DNA from: JACQCF01 sp043742785
Lineage (GTDB): Bacteria; Omnitrophota; Gorgyraeia; Zapsychrales; Fredricksoniimonadaceae
NCBI GenBank assembly: GCA_043742785.1
Contig: JAYTXU010000024.1
Location: 1 to 52,118 of the forward strand
DNA: 52,118 nt
Direction of reading: 5' to 3'
The notes beneath the pieces were generated by a model that was not told where the DNA came from, ran no database searches, and saw only the letters and a list, made by a program, of their open reading frames with translations. The position numbers and the translations under genes are program-made. Of this stretch, positions 1-8,211 are shown one piece after another; position 1 is the stretch's first letter, and each line of letters begins with the position of its first letter.

Positions 1-268
1 CTTTTTTCTTGAATAAAAGCCAGCTGATAATAAAAAGAGAAATACTGACAATAATAATAAAGAAATCAGTCAAACCAAGAGGAAGATATTTTAAGAACCA
101 AAAAGCAATCACCCAGAAAGACATTGAAAGGCCTGTAACATAAACAACAGCCTCTAACAGGTCTCCCTTCTTGAGAAAGAGAAGAAAAAGAGCTCCAGGC
201 AGGAGAAAGATAAAAACAGTTTTACTAAGACATCCTAATAATATTATAAGAATAAAAATATAAATCAT
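1..268 (-). CDS. Polytopic membrane protein, N-terminal fragment
   Basis: An open frame runs from an ATG at 268 off the left edge, giving 89 codons with no stop. The visible part is very hydrophobic, with about three membrane segments. The first contains a small PGALFLL motif and is followed by a short basic turn (KKGD). A proline-glycine in the first helix followed by a conserved small segment is common at the start of membrane glycosyltransferases and polymerases of bacterial polysaccharide loci. That would fit the neighbouring glycosyltransferase genes, but the fragment is too short to name a family. Its start lies 33 bases after the stop of the next gene upstream, so it is probably the next gene of the same operon. 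Confidence 0.6.
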   Translation of the reverse strand, partial: MIYIFILIILLGCLSKTVFIFLLPGALFLLFLKKGDLLEAVVYVTGLSMSFWVIAFWFLKYLPLGLTDFFIIIVSISLFIISWLLFKKK

Positions 269-301
269 AATCAGCTTCTAAGGTAGAGTTTCATATACTC
301 A

Positions 302-1240
302 TTATCTTTTCATCAAGGTCAAAGCTTCAAGAAGCTGATCAGCCTGAATATTGTCTGTAAAAGTATAGTTTTGCAAATTGATCGACAACCCTTTATTTTT
401 AAATTCAAGAAACCATTGTGCAATAGAAAATCTCTCTGTTAACTCTCTGTATAGATTCTTATCCCAAAGAAAAGAGAACTCCTTTCTAACAAGCATAAAT
501 TGAGCACACCGCGTAATCTCTCTTCTAACTTGAAAATGAAGCGGTCTGCGCCACATGGCATGCTGGCTAACTTTTGACTGAAGATCATAATCTTTATAAA
601 GAACTGCATAGGCCTTATTTTTCATTCCTGTCAAGTTTTTGACTACATAATTCATAATAATATCTTCACCATTGCCGCAAGTATATTTTCGAATATCATC
701 AAACGCAGATACAGCCTTAAAATAAGGTTTTATGTATTTACAATTCAAAATCATGGCGCGCGTAAGAACAATATCTACAGAGCCATAAACTTCTGCCCTC
801 TCATAACCGTTAAAAGAACTCCTTCCTAAGATGCCATGAATAATCGAAGATTGTTTTAAATACCGTTGGAACAAGAATAAGAGGCTAATTTTAGGCATTA
901 TAAGATCATCATCTTGTATAAGAATATGATCTCTATTACAAAGAAGGCATGCGGCAAATCTGGAATCAAGCCCATGGTCAAAAGAGCAATTAACAACCTT
1001 TACATTCGGCAAATGATCAAAATTAATTCTTACTTCTCTATTATTATTCCAAACAATAATATCTTCAATAAACCCATACGTAGCATATTTCTCAACAATT
1101 GTTTCTAGACACTGTGTTCGCTTCCAATTTAAAATAACCATGCTCAATTTCTGGGAAAAAGACTTATGTCTAAAACATAAAAAAAACGCTTGCGTGAGAA
1201 ATGTTAAATAATATCTCACTTTTAAGAAGCTGTTTAGCAT
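302..1240 (-). CDS. GT64-like (exostosin-type) glycosyltransferase
   Basis: Predicted cytoplasmic or membrane-associated glycosyltransferase with a GT-A fold, about 312 residues. Features typical of the GT64/exostosin domain are visible: the β-strand MVILNWKR near residue 34, IIVWNNN at 61-67, LDSRF near 91, a DDD metal-binding motif at 110-112 (ILIQDDDLIM) and a late GEDIIMN motif at 191-197, like the CEDIxMN of exostosins. The longest frame begins at a TTG at 1255 and overlaps the upstream gene by 11 bases. I prefer the ATG at 1240, which leaves a 4-base gap, although neither start has a convincing Shine-Dalgarno. The donor and acceptor are unknown. The locus suggests addition of a sugar to an exported polysaccharide. 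Confidence 0.75.
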   Translation of the reverse strand: MLNSFLKVRYYLTFLTQAFFLCFRHKSFSQKLSMVILNWKRTQCLETIVEKYATYGFIEDIIVWNNNREVRINFDHLPNVKVVNCSFDHGLDSRFAACLLCNRDHILIQDDDLIMPKISLLFLFQRYLKQSSIIHGILGRSSFNGYERAEVYGSVDIVLTRAMILNCKYIKPYFKAVSAFDDIRKYTCGNGEDIIMNYVVKNLTGMKNKAYAVLYKDYDLQSKVSQHAMWRRPLHFQVRREITRCAQFMLVRKEFSFLWDKNLYRELTERFSIAQWFLEFKNKGLSINLQNYTFTDNIQADQLLEALTLMKR

Positions 1241-1244
1241 AAGT

Positions 1245-2387
1245 TTATTTTTCAACCTTTTTCAAAGTTCTATAAATTAATTCTGCTGTTCTACGCCATG
1301 AATACTGTCTTATACGTTCAAGCCCCTTATCCTTGAGAATTTTAGTAAGAACATCATTGTTAAACAGACTTTTCATCTTGTCTGCTATATCTAAGATATC
1401 TTCAGGGTCAATAAAAAGTGCGGCGTCCCCTGCAATTTCCGACATTGCAGGACGATTAGATACTATAACAGGGCATCCGCAAGCCATAGCTTCTAAAGGA
1501 GGCATTCCAAAACCTTCATAAAAAGACGGATAAACAAGAAAAGCAGCGCATGAATAAAATATTGGAAGATCTTCATCAGGAACATAGCCGGTAAATACCA
1601 CTCTATCCTTAAGCCCAAGATGATTCAATAAAGAAACAATAGCCGTCATCTTCCATCCATCCATTCCAACAAGAACCAGCCGATGAGGGGCGCTTGTTTC
1701 TTCAAGGAATATTTTGTAAGCACGTAACAGCCCCTCCAGATTCTTTCTTGGTTCAATGGTTGCAACAGACAGGATATACGGAGTACAAATACCATAACGT
1801 TCCCCTAGTTCCTCTAAGGCTTTATTTACATCAACAACAGGAATAAAATGCTCATCAGCTGCATTTTCTGTGAGTACAATATTGCGTTTAAATGGAAAAA
1901 ATTTATACAAATCCCTCCTAGTCGATTCCGACACTGCAAAGAGTTGCTCTGCATGATGGATGCTACGGTCAGCAAAAAACCGATAAATACACAATGTATA
2001 CTCATTCATGGTCTCAGGATAATACTTCCAGACAAGATCATGAACAGTCACAACTTTTCTTATTGGCAAAAAAAAAGGACTGATGGGGTGAGGTGACCAA
2101 AAAATATCGACCTTGTCTTTCATAGCCCAAAGCCCAAAATAGGCTGTCTTCAAAATATCTTTATAAAGCTTCGGCTTAGATATTGGGCCAAGAATGATAG
2201 GCTTCGGCATATCTGTGCGGAGAGTCCAACGAGGATTGTTATAAGGCCAATTAATTTCTTTATCAGCATACAAAAAGATCTTATCTTCAATTCCCATTTG
2301 CTCCCATTGACAGAGAATATTAAATAAATGATTTGCTACTCCTGCTCGTTGATTTATAAATAATCGTGCGTCTATTCCAATGCGCAT
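1245..2387 (-). CDS. GT4-family glycosyltransferase
   Basis: A 380-residue retaining GT-B glycosyltransferase. The N-terminal Rossmann half begins MRIGIDARLF and includes a VHDLVWKYYP segment near 114, common in mannosyltransferase-like GT4 proteins. The C-terminal half begins with SVATIEPRKN near 207. It holds the diagnostic E-x7-E at E291/E299 within YPSFYEGFGMPPLEA, followed by the GCPVIVSN nucleotide-sugar pocket. Length and motif order are normal for the family. ATG at 2387 lies 17 bases after the upstream GT2 gene, so the genes are probably co-transcribed. The specific sugar cannot be read from sequence; mannosyl transfer is a reasonable guess because of resemblance to WbaZ/MtfB-like enzymes. 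Confidence 0.88.
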   Translation of the reverse strand: MRIGIDARLFINQRAGVANHLFNILCQWEQMGIEDKIFLYADKEINWPYNNPRWTLRTDMPKPIILGPISKPKLYKDILKTAYFGLWAMKDKVDIFWSPHPISPFFLPIRKVVTVHDLVWKYYPETMNEYTLCIYRFFADRSIHHAEQLFAVSESTRRDLYKFFPFKRNIVLTENAADEHFIPVVDVNKALEELGERYGICTPYILSVATIEPRKNLEGLLRAYKIFLEETSAPHRLVLVGMDGWKMTAIVSLLNHLGLKDRVVFTGYVPDEDLPIFYSCAAFLVYPSFYEGFGMPPLEAMACGCPVIVSNRPAMSEIAGDAALFIDPEDILDIADKMKSLFNNDVLTKILKDKGLERIRQYSWRRTAELIYRTLKKVEK

Positions 2388-2404
2388 GCTTTAAGAAATC
2401 CCCA

Positions 2405-3319
2405 TTATATCTTCTTTAACAAACCAAGACGTAACGCAATACCTTCAATATATTCCAGCCATGGAAAAAGTGTTTCATAAAAAGGTCGGATGTTAAGAAC
2501 TCCTTGAAAGGAGTAAATTAATGTTTTCAGAATTTCATAAGGCAACCCCACTATAATATAAAGAATAAGCGAGTTAATTCTCAGATTACCGTAAATAACT
2601 GAATGATGAAGATCTTGCAAATGACGTTTTCCCATCCCATACCTTATATACTGACGCCAAAATTGAATCATACGAGTTCTGTGCTTATGTAAAATCACAG
2701 CATTTCTATTAAGAATGATTTTACCAAGATGTTCAGATAAGATTCTATAAGCCAAATCTTGATCACCTCCAGAAACAAAATCACCATTAAATCGGCCTAC
2801 TGCTTGCAACACTTCTCTTTTATACATCACATTACATGTAAATGGAATTACATCGTCATGGATGGAAGAGATTGCTTGGGGAGAGAAAATTCTTCCAGAA
2901 GATTGATAAAGTTCAATGATACTTTTTGGTTTATACGCTTTGGTCTCTCCAGCAACACCCACAATAGAATGGTTTCTTTGCGAAGCAATCACCATTTGTT
3001 CAAGCCAATCCGATTGTGCTATACAATCGGAATCTGTAAAAGCAATCCATTCTCCATTTGAATATTCAATACCAGTATTTCTAGACGCATAAGAGCTTTG
3101 TCTCTTTTTTTCTTCATAAATACTTACATTAGAGAATTTTCTAACAATAGCTATAGATTGATCAGTGGAGTTATTATCAACGATAATAATTTCATAAAGA
3201 TCAGCAGGATAGGTTTGTGATTTCAAAGCTTTTAAACATTCAAAGATGGTATCTTCAGCGTTATAGACAGGAATAACAACAGAAACAAACGAAAATTGAT
3301 TTAAATTTCCCATATTCAT
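2405..3319 (-). CDS. GT2-family glycosyltransferase
   Basis: A 304-residue inverting GT-A enzyme. It shows VSVVIPVYN at 12-20, the VDNNSTD nucleotide-binding turn near 47-53 and a DxD-type motif at D96/D98 (AFTDSDC). A late GGDQDLAYR motif near 190 corresponds to the ED/QxxRW acceptor region of the family. A hydrophobic patch near residues 250-270 (LILYIIVGLPYEILKTL) suggests membrane association. It probably adds one sugar during assembly of the surface polysaccharide. ATG at 3319 is used; a second ATG two codons later is equally possible. No strong Shine-Dalgarno is seen. The 84 bases upstream hold nothing I recognise. Confidence 0.88.
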   Translation of the reverse strand: MNMGNLNQFSFVSVVIPVYNAEDTIFECLKALKSQTYPADLYEIIIVDNNSTDQSIAIVRKFSNVSIYEEKKRQSSYASRNTGIEYSNGEWIAFTDSDCIAQSDWLEQMVIASQRNHSIVGVAGETKAYKPKSIIELYQSSGRIFSPQAISSIHDDVIPFTCNVMYKREVLQAVGRFNGDFVSGGDQDLAYRILSEHLGKIILNRNAVILHKHRTRMIQFWRQYIRYGMGKRHLQDLHHSVIYGNLRINSLILYIIVGLPYEILKTLIYSFQGVLNIRPFYETLFPWLEYIEGIALRLGLLKKI

Positions 3320-3403
3320 GCCATATTCGATTTTCCAAATGAATCCTGTAGAAAAATAAACAACTCCTATCCTCCATGATGTAAATGATAATTACGAATC
3401 ATT

Positions 3404-4258
3404 TTAACACAGGAAAAGTCTCCTTTTAATTCTGAATTTAAAAAAAATTCTTTTGACCCCCTCCTTTAGGTGTAATTGAAAATGTAAAATAATACGTAAG
3501 AAAATAACATAAATTCTCTTTTGAGGCGAAAGCAATTGAAAAAATGGTTCAAAAACTCTCATTTCTCGTTTTGCAGCTTCGCCAGTATGAAAATCATGAA
3601 ATGTTTTTGTTCCGGCAATAAAGCGAAAATTTCCCCAAATTTCGTCAATATATTTTACATGCGCAAACTGGACAGCTTTTAAAATAAAATCTAAGTCCAT
3701 AGCATATTCATCATCCGTACGATAAAGGCCGATCACTTTGTGCAATGATTTGTGATAAAAATACGCTGATGGATTTATGGGATGGGGATTGAAATAGTTT
3801 CCAGCCAATAAATCCAAAATCTTTAATCGTTTTGGTTTATTGAGACCAACAATCTCTTCTTTGTCTGCGCGAATATTACAATTACCCACTAGGAAAGCGG
3901 GTTCGGGTAAATGATGAAAAAGTTCTAAGATGTGGTTAAGAACATCAGGTTCATAATAATCATCATCATTTAGAAAACCAATAATTTTACCCTGAGCTAA
4001 AGTAATCCCTGTATTCATTGCGGCAGATTGACTTAATCCTGGGATGACAAGTAGACGAATGTGAGGATTTTTAGGTAAAAATTCTTGAACAATTTTAATT
4101 GTCTTATCGGTTGAACCACCATCTATAACGAGATGCTCCAGACATGAACATTTCTGGGAAATAACGATATTCAAGCAGGAATGGATAAAATCTTCACCGT
4201 TTAAAACAACAGTAATGATAGAAAGTTCTGGTCTAATCAACGAGGAGTGACTTGACAT
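3404..4258 (-). CDS. GT2-family glycosyltransferase (WcaA-like)
   Basis: A 284-residue GT-A glycosyltransferase. LSIITVVLNGEDFI at 12-25 forms the first strand, VIDGGSTDKT near 44-53 the nucleotide-sugar loop and FLNDDDYYEPD the metal-binding site (DDD at 98-100). The VIDGGSTD and FLNDDD pair is typical of the WcaA/PGL2-like GT2 subgroup in colanic-acid and O-antigen loci. The C-terminus is strongly basic and aromatic (KRIFFKFRIKRR), consistent with membrane contact. The start overlaps the upstream GT4 stop by 22 bases, suggesting coupled translation. Sugar specificity is not deducible. Confidence 0.87.
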   Translation of the reverse strand: MSSHSSLIRPELSIITVVLNGEDFIHSCLNIVISQKCSCLEHLVIDGGSTDKTIKIVQEFLPKNPHIRLLVIPGLSQSAAMNTGITLAQGKIIGFLNDDDYYEPDVLNHILELFHHLPEPAFLVGNCNIRADKEEIVGLNKPKRLKILDLLAGNYFNPHPINPSAYFYHKSLHKVIGLYRTDDEYAMDLDFILKAVQFAHVKYIDEIWGNFRFIAGTKTFHDFHTGEAAKREMRVFEPFFQLLSPQKRIYVIFLRIILHFQLHLKEGVKRIFFKFRIKRRLFLC

Positions 4259-5421
4259 AAATTAATAGCATCTTCCCATTGTTTCCCAAAATTCTCTATG
4301 GTCATCCCTTTAACCTGCTCATATCCTTGTACGATAAGTCTCTCCCTCAATGTTTTATCCCGCCAAACCTGTAAAACCTTATTCGCTATATCCTCACAAT
4401 TCATTGGATCAAATAATAATCCTGCATCACCAACCTGCTGGGGCAAGGCACAAACATTGGAAGAAATAACTGGGACACCTAGCCCAAAAGCTTCCCCAAT
4501 AGGAAGACTGATAGACTCAAACAAAGAAGGCATGACCAAGGCTGTGGCAAGCTTATAAAGACAAAGAATGTCTTCTTGTGAGACATACCCAAGGCAGGCT
4601 ACTTGTTTTTCTAAATGGCTCGTTTTGATTTGCTGTATAACCCTCTCAAAATAATCTTCGGAATCTTTTTGTTTTGCCCCTACAAAAATCACAAATATTT
4701 CTTCATGATAGTGCTCCTTTAATAACTGCACAGCTTCAAGAAGCTTAATATGATTCTTGTGACGCCAAAATTGGGCAGGATAAAAAAGAAATTTTTCTGG
4801 CAATTGGTATTTCTCCCTCACGGCTTTAATTTTTGCTACATCTATTAACCTATTATGTCCAAAAAAAGGAGGCGGTTTGATAATCTGAATCTTCTTTGAT
4901 GGAATTCCTAAAAATCTTTGAATGTCGTTCTTTACAAAATTTGATTCGCACATAACCATGTTGGCATACTGAGAAGCTATCCGATAATCCTGTTCACGAT
5001 TAGAGAGTTCTGTGGAAGTAAAAAATTCAGGATAATATTTATGCTGCAAATCAGAAATCAAAATGCAATACGGTGTTCTGTTCAAATAAGGGACAATGTG
5101 TACGACTGGACTAATGATCATGTCCAGATGAAGATTTCTTATTTTCTTAAAAGAAGAAGAAGCATTGATCAATTTTCTTAAATAAGGCAATCGAAAGCAG
5201 ATCTTAGCCTTTTGCTTAGTCCAAAAACTAGAAGACCAGTCATCTTCAAAATCGACTACAGAATAATTACCTCCTTTTAAAAATGGCATAACAAAATCCC
5301 GGCATTTTAAAATATAAAACGTATGCCCATCATTTTCAATCAACGCCTGGATAAGAGTTTGGGCATATTGATAAACCCCACCACTTTGTGGCGTTGAGAC
5401 TGCGAGGATTCCAATTCTCAT
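4237..5421 (-). CDS. GT4-family glycosyltransferase
   Basis: A GT-B glycosyltransferase of about 394 residues. It starts MRIGILAVSTPQSGGVYQY, with the glycine-rich SGG loop that binds the acceptor or phosphate. The C-terminal domain has FLFYPAQFWRHKNH near 211, the GYVSQEDI linker and the E-x7-E pair within SLFESISLPIGEA near residues 302/310, followed by GVPVISSN. I chose the ATG at 5421 over one two codons earlier at 5427, because AGGAG lies seven bases before 5421 but touches the earlier codon. It lies between other glycosyltransferases, 34 bases after the upstream gene. The role is presumably sugar addition to the exported polysaccharide. Confidence 0.86.
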   Translation of the reverse strand: MRIGILAVSTPQSGGVYQYAQTLIQALIENDGHTFYILKCRDFVMPFLKGGNYSVVDFEDDWSSSFWTKQKAKICFRLPYLRKLINASSSFKKIRNLHLDMIISPVVHIVPYLNRTPYCILISDLQHKYYPEFFTSTELSNREQDYRIASQYANMVMCESNFVKNDIQRFLGIPSKKIQIIKPPPFFGHNRLIDVAKIKAVREKYQLPEKFLFYPAQFWRHKNHIKLLEAVQLLKEHYHEEIFVIFVGAKQKDSEDYFERVIQQIKTSHLEKQVACLGYVSQEDILCLYKLATALVMPSLFESISLPIGEAFGLGVPVISSNVCALPQQVGDAGLLFDPMNCEDIANKVLQVWRDKTLRERLIVQGYEQVKGMTIENFGKQWEDAINLCQVTPR

Positions 5422-5455
5422 TCCCATTCTCCTGCTAAAAAATCATCTGGATTAA

Positions 5456-6328
5456 TTATATTCGCGTCAAGCGCAGAGATCTCTGCCACAAAAATTGCTG
5501 CTTTGGACAACCGGCAAAATGAAGGAAGAAAGATTTCGAAAAAGCTGATTTCATCGCCTGCTTCAATTCGAAATGATCCCTCAAGCGTCGTAAAAATCTT
5601 CTCCCTCCACTCGTAGCCTCAGCTAAACCCATCATACGAAAAAATAAACCAGAATGAAACGCCGCCAAATAATGGTGAAACAAATAATTAAAACGCCCAT
5701 CGATGAAACAATATTGTCTAGAATTGATGATTTCATAAGAAAGAGCTCGCATTTCATAGCTATACTTCCACATAGCACCTTCACGAGCTTCATAACCGTA
5801 GTAGACTTTTTCTAATAAATTCTTATGATGCTTAGGAGACAAGATCAAGACTCCCGTTTGCATAACCTCGCTTAAGTCTGTGCTTATTCCGTAATTTTTA
5901 TAGTAGTCTTGCCCTGTCCGATCCTCAATGAATGACATCTGAAGCCGTTTCCATAATTCTAAATACTGGCGGTGGAGAGAAGCGAGCAATCCATCTCGAC
6001 AAAAAAATAAAGCGTTAATTCCTCCGATCTTTTCAAGAGGAACCTGTTCGGCTATATCGGGAGCACCTTTATAATTAATGAGAATATCAGCGTCCATCCA
6101 TACAACTCGCTCGTATTTCTTGCATACCTCGTCTGTTAAAATTAAACATTTCTGCCACGCAGGAGATCTTTTTTGAGCCCTTTCGGACACATCAAGCGCA
6201 GACGAATGACAAATTAAATCATAACCGTATTTATTGGTATATTTCTGCCAGTTAGCCTCACAATAAGTTTGCCAACGCTGCCGAGAAACTTCACCAATAG
6301 CAATTGTAATAATAACTTTTCTTCTCAT
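5456..6328 (-). CDS. GT34-like (GMA12/MNN10-type) glycosyltransferase
   Basis: A 290-residue putative GT-A transferase. VIITIAIGE opens the fold. AWQKCLILTDEVCKKY near 57-72 precedes a DxD at D79/D81 in VVWMDADILI, the arrangement of galactosyl/xylosyl transferases of the GMA12/MNN10 (GT34) group, best known from fungi and plants. The longest frame starts at a GTG at 6364 whose first base pairs with the upstream stop (GTGA). The ATG at 6328 begins right before the first β-strand and has GAGAG just upstream, so I prefer it. There is no signal peptide. The acceptor is unknown; the family name is inferred from motifs only. Confidence 0.7.
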   Translation of the reverse strand: MRRKVIITIAIGEVSRQRWQTYCEANWQKYTNKYGYDLICHSSALDVSERAQKRSPAWQKCLILTDEVCKKYERVVWMDADILINYKGAPDIAEQVPLEKIGGINALFFCRDGLLASLHRQYLELWKRLQMSFIEDRTGQDYYKNYGISTDLSEVMQTGVLILSPKHHKNLLEKVYYGYEAREGAMWKYSYEMRALSYEIINSRQYCFIDGRFNYLFHHYLAAFHSGLFFRMMGLAEATSGGRRFLRRLRDHFELKQAMKSAFSKSFFLHFAGCPKQQFLWQRSLRLTRI

Positions 6329-6360
6329 ACTCTCTCGCACTTGTAAAACAACTTTTTGGA

Positions 6361-7308
6361 TCACTTCCTTAAATCTTTAAACATAAAATCCCATACCCTT
6401 CTTAATTTCCTAGAAGTTTTTCCTATCATTGATGGATTATTATTACGAAATACAGAATCCTCTCTAAAATCGTCAACCCGTTTATTTCGAATCATAAAAG
6501 AAGGATGTTTCAGTGGGAACAATATTGGTTCTGTCTTCATATTTGCAACTGATTTCCAATCCTTAGTATGGGTGGCTGTTGGTCCAAACCCAATATTGGA
6601 AATCAAATTCACGTTCGGGACAATATTCAGCCCCCCCTGTAAATAACAAGCAAATGACCATTGATAACTCCAAGCATCTATTTTTCCTTGATAAACTTGG
6701 TTAAGGAATCCAGTCCAGAACTCAACTTTTTTCTTATCATTACAAAAACTATAGAGCCATCCCTCATCACGAATTTCAGGCCAGTGAGAAATATTGATGT
6801 CATAATATTGCCACGCGCGGCGCCACGTAGCCCATCCATTATTATGTGTTGCTCTAGAAAAATAATAGCTATAATTAGTCGGATTTAAATCATATTGCCA
6901 ATTATCACCAGAAATCATTGTGATACGTTGATCATAACGATACTTGAGTAATAATTCCTTGCAATATTTAAAAAAAGTAGGATCTGGGAAACAGTCGTCT
7001 TCCAAAATTATTCCTTCCTCAACGTTCTCAAGAAACCAATTGATCGCTGTGCTCACAGCCCGTTTGCATCCGAGATTTGAGTCTCGCAACAAGGTCTTTA
7101 CCTCACAATCCCAGTCAATTCTATCTATAACTTCCCTTGCCTCCCGACAGAGCTCTGCTTCGCCGATCCTATCTGCCCGAGGGCCATCAGCAGCTACAAA
7201 CAATCTTTTCGGTTGGATAGATCGAATTCTCTCAAAAACCTGCTGCGTGCAATCGGGGCGATTAAAAATAAGAAACAATATTGGCGTATCAAAATTTGTA
7301 TCATTCAT
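6361..7308 (-). CDS. GT-A glycosyltransferase, HlpA/GNT-I-like
   Basis: A 315-residue protein with a nucleotide-diphospho-sugar transferase fold. It starts with TPILFLIFNRPD near 8, then has the AADGPR turn near 40, an RDSNLGC segment near 75 and an acidic EDD at 103-105 (ILEDDCFPDP) that would hold the metal. Further on, NNGWATWRRAW near 150 is very characteristic of bacterial proteins often labelled hemolytic protein HlpA-like, which resemble GNT-I/GT13 transferases. The name HlpA is historical; glycosyl transfer is the likely activity. ATG at 7308 is the only sensible start. The downstream gene follows closely, so they are probably in one transcript. Confidence 0.75.
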   Translation of the reverse strand: MNDTNFDTPILFLIFNRPDCTQQVFERIRSIQPKRLFVAADGPRADRIGEAELCREAREVIDRIDWDCEVKTLLRDSNLGCKRAVSTAINWFLENVEEGIILEDDCFPDPTFFKYCKELLLKYRYDQRITMISGDNWQYDLNPTNYSYYFSRATHNNGWATWRRAWQYYDINISHWPEIRDEGWLYSFCNDKKKVEFWTGFLNQVYQGKIDAWSYQWSFACYLQGGLNIVPNVNLISNIGFGPTATHTKDWKSVANMKTEPILFPLKHPSFMIRNKRVDDFREDSVFRNNNPSMIGKTSRKLRRVWDFMFKDLRK

Positions 7309-7415
7309 GAAATACTGTCCTCTAGTTTAAAAACCTCTTCCTTAAAAAACTTTCAATACATATCTCACTCAATAATCAATAACGATGAAAACTTAAAGAA
7401 TATAAAAAATAATTC

Positions 7416-8099
7416 TTAACCTTTTGTTTCATATCTAAACCTAGCTCTGAATCTTCTTGCAGGATTACCTTTGATACAAGAATTCTCAGAAAATGAAGTA
7501 AAAACAACAGACATAGGAGCAACAGCAGAATTTTTCTTAATCGAAACCCCTGGTAATATTGTCGAGTAAACTCCAACTCCAATATTCTCACCTAACACCA
7601 CTGCTCCTTGACGACAAACTGTATCTGTATGTAACGGCGTCATATAAACAATCCGACTTGGATCAGCCGTATCTTGCGGCATAACTGTGACTGTAAAAAT
7701 CTTCACTCCATTAGCAATCCCACAATTCTTTCCAATATGAATACCACCATGAGCTTGCAATGTACAAAAAGGTGAAATATGAACATTGTCTTCCAAAATC
7801 AATTCTCCCTCACAATAGATAAAATCTTTATTTAGACGTTTTTTACAAATTGTCCTTTCAGGAAGACTAACCGGACCGGCCATAATTAAAGCATACCGGT
7901 CAATCCAAACATTATCGCCAACACTAATCCACTCGGGATTTAGAATAATCACCCCCTCATCAATCTTCAAATCTTTCCCACAGCGTTTAAATTTATTTTT
8001 GTAATACCAATACCGAATCTTCCGCCCTGACTCACCTGGGAGGTAAATGATAAAAAGTTTTAAGAAATCACTTATTGTTGTTTTTAATTGCCTGATCAT
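7416..8099 (-). CDS. Left-handed β-helix acyltransferase (WbbJ-like)
   Basis: A 227-residue hexapeptide-repeat acyltransferase, probably transferring acetyl from acetyl-CoA to a sugar hydroxyl or amino group. A basic N-terminal helix (residues 1-45) is followed by hexapeptide coils from about 45 to 215, seen as repeated [VI]-x-[IV]-[GD]-x-N turns: VGDNVWI, LEDNVHISP, IGKNCGIAN and LGENIGVGVYSTILPG. H157 in TPLHTD is the best candidate catalytic histidine. The NPARRF ending is typical of the maltose-acetyltransferase/WbbJ group. In this locus it could decorate the polysaccharide or acetylate the amino sugar made by the fused Gfo/Idh-DegT protein; the second idea is inference only. Confidence 0.82.
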   Translation of the reverse strand: MIRQLKTTISDFLKLFIIYLPGESGRKIRYWYYKNKFKRCGKDLKIDEGVIILNPEWISVGDNVWIDRYALIMAGPVSLPERTICKKRLNKDFIYCEGELILEDNVHISPFCTLQAHGGIHIGKNCGIANGVKIFTVTVMPQDTADPSRIVYMTPLHTDTVCRQGAVVLGENIGVGVYSTILPGVSIKKNSAVAPMSVVFTSFSENSCIKGNPARRFRARFRYETKG

Positions 8100-8211
8100 A
8101 TTTCATTTCATTATTAATTTTTAATCATAAAACATAAAGATCAACTTCTGATTTACCTTGATAATAGATACCGACATACATCCCGAATAAATGATCAGCT
8201 GTTTACCAGAA

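Noticed and set aside
914..1108. Plus-strand open frame inside the GT64-like gene
   Set aside because: Lies wholly inside a well-supported minus-strand gene, has no Shine-Dalgarno and no recognisable domain. The same applies to the other antisense frames in the polysaccharide locus, e.g. 1848-2096, 2759-3061 and 6944-7330.
7376..7591. 71-codon minus-strand frame at the end of the acyltransferase gene
   Set aside because: It is an out-of-frame shadow of the hexapeptide acyltransferase; the leucine-rich look comes from reading AT-rich β-helix codons in another frame.
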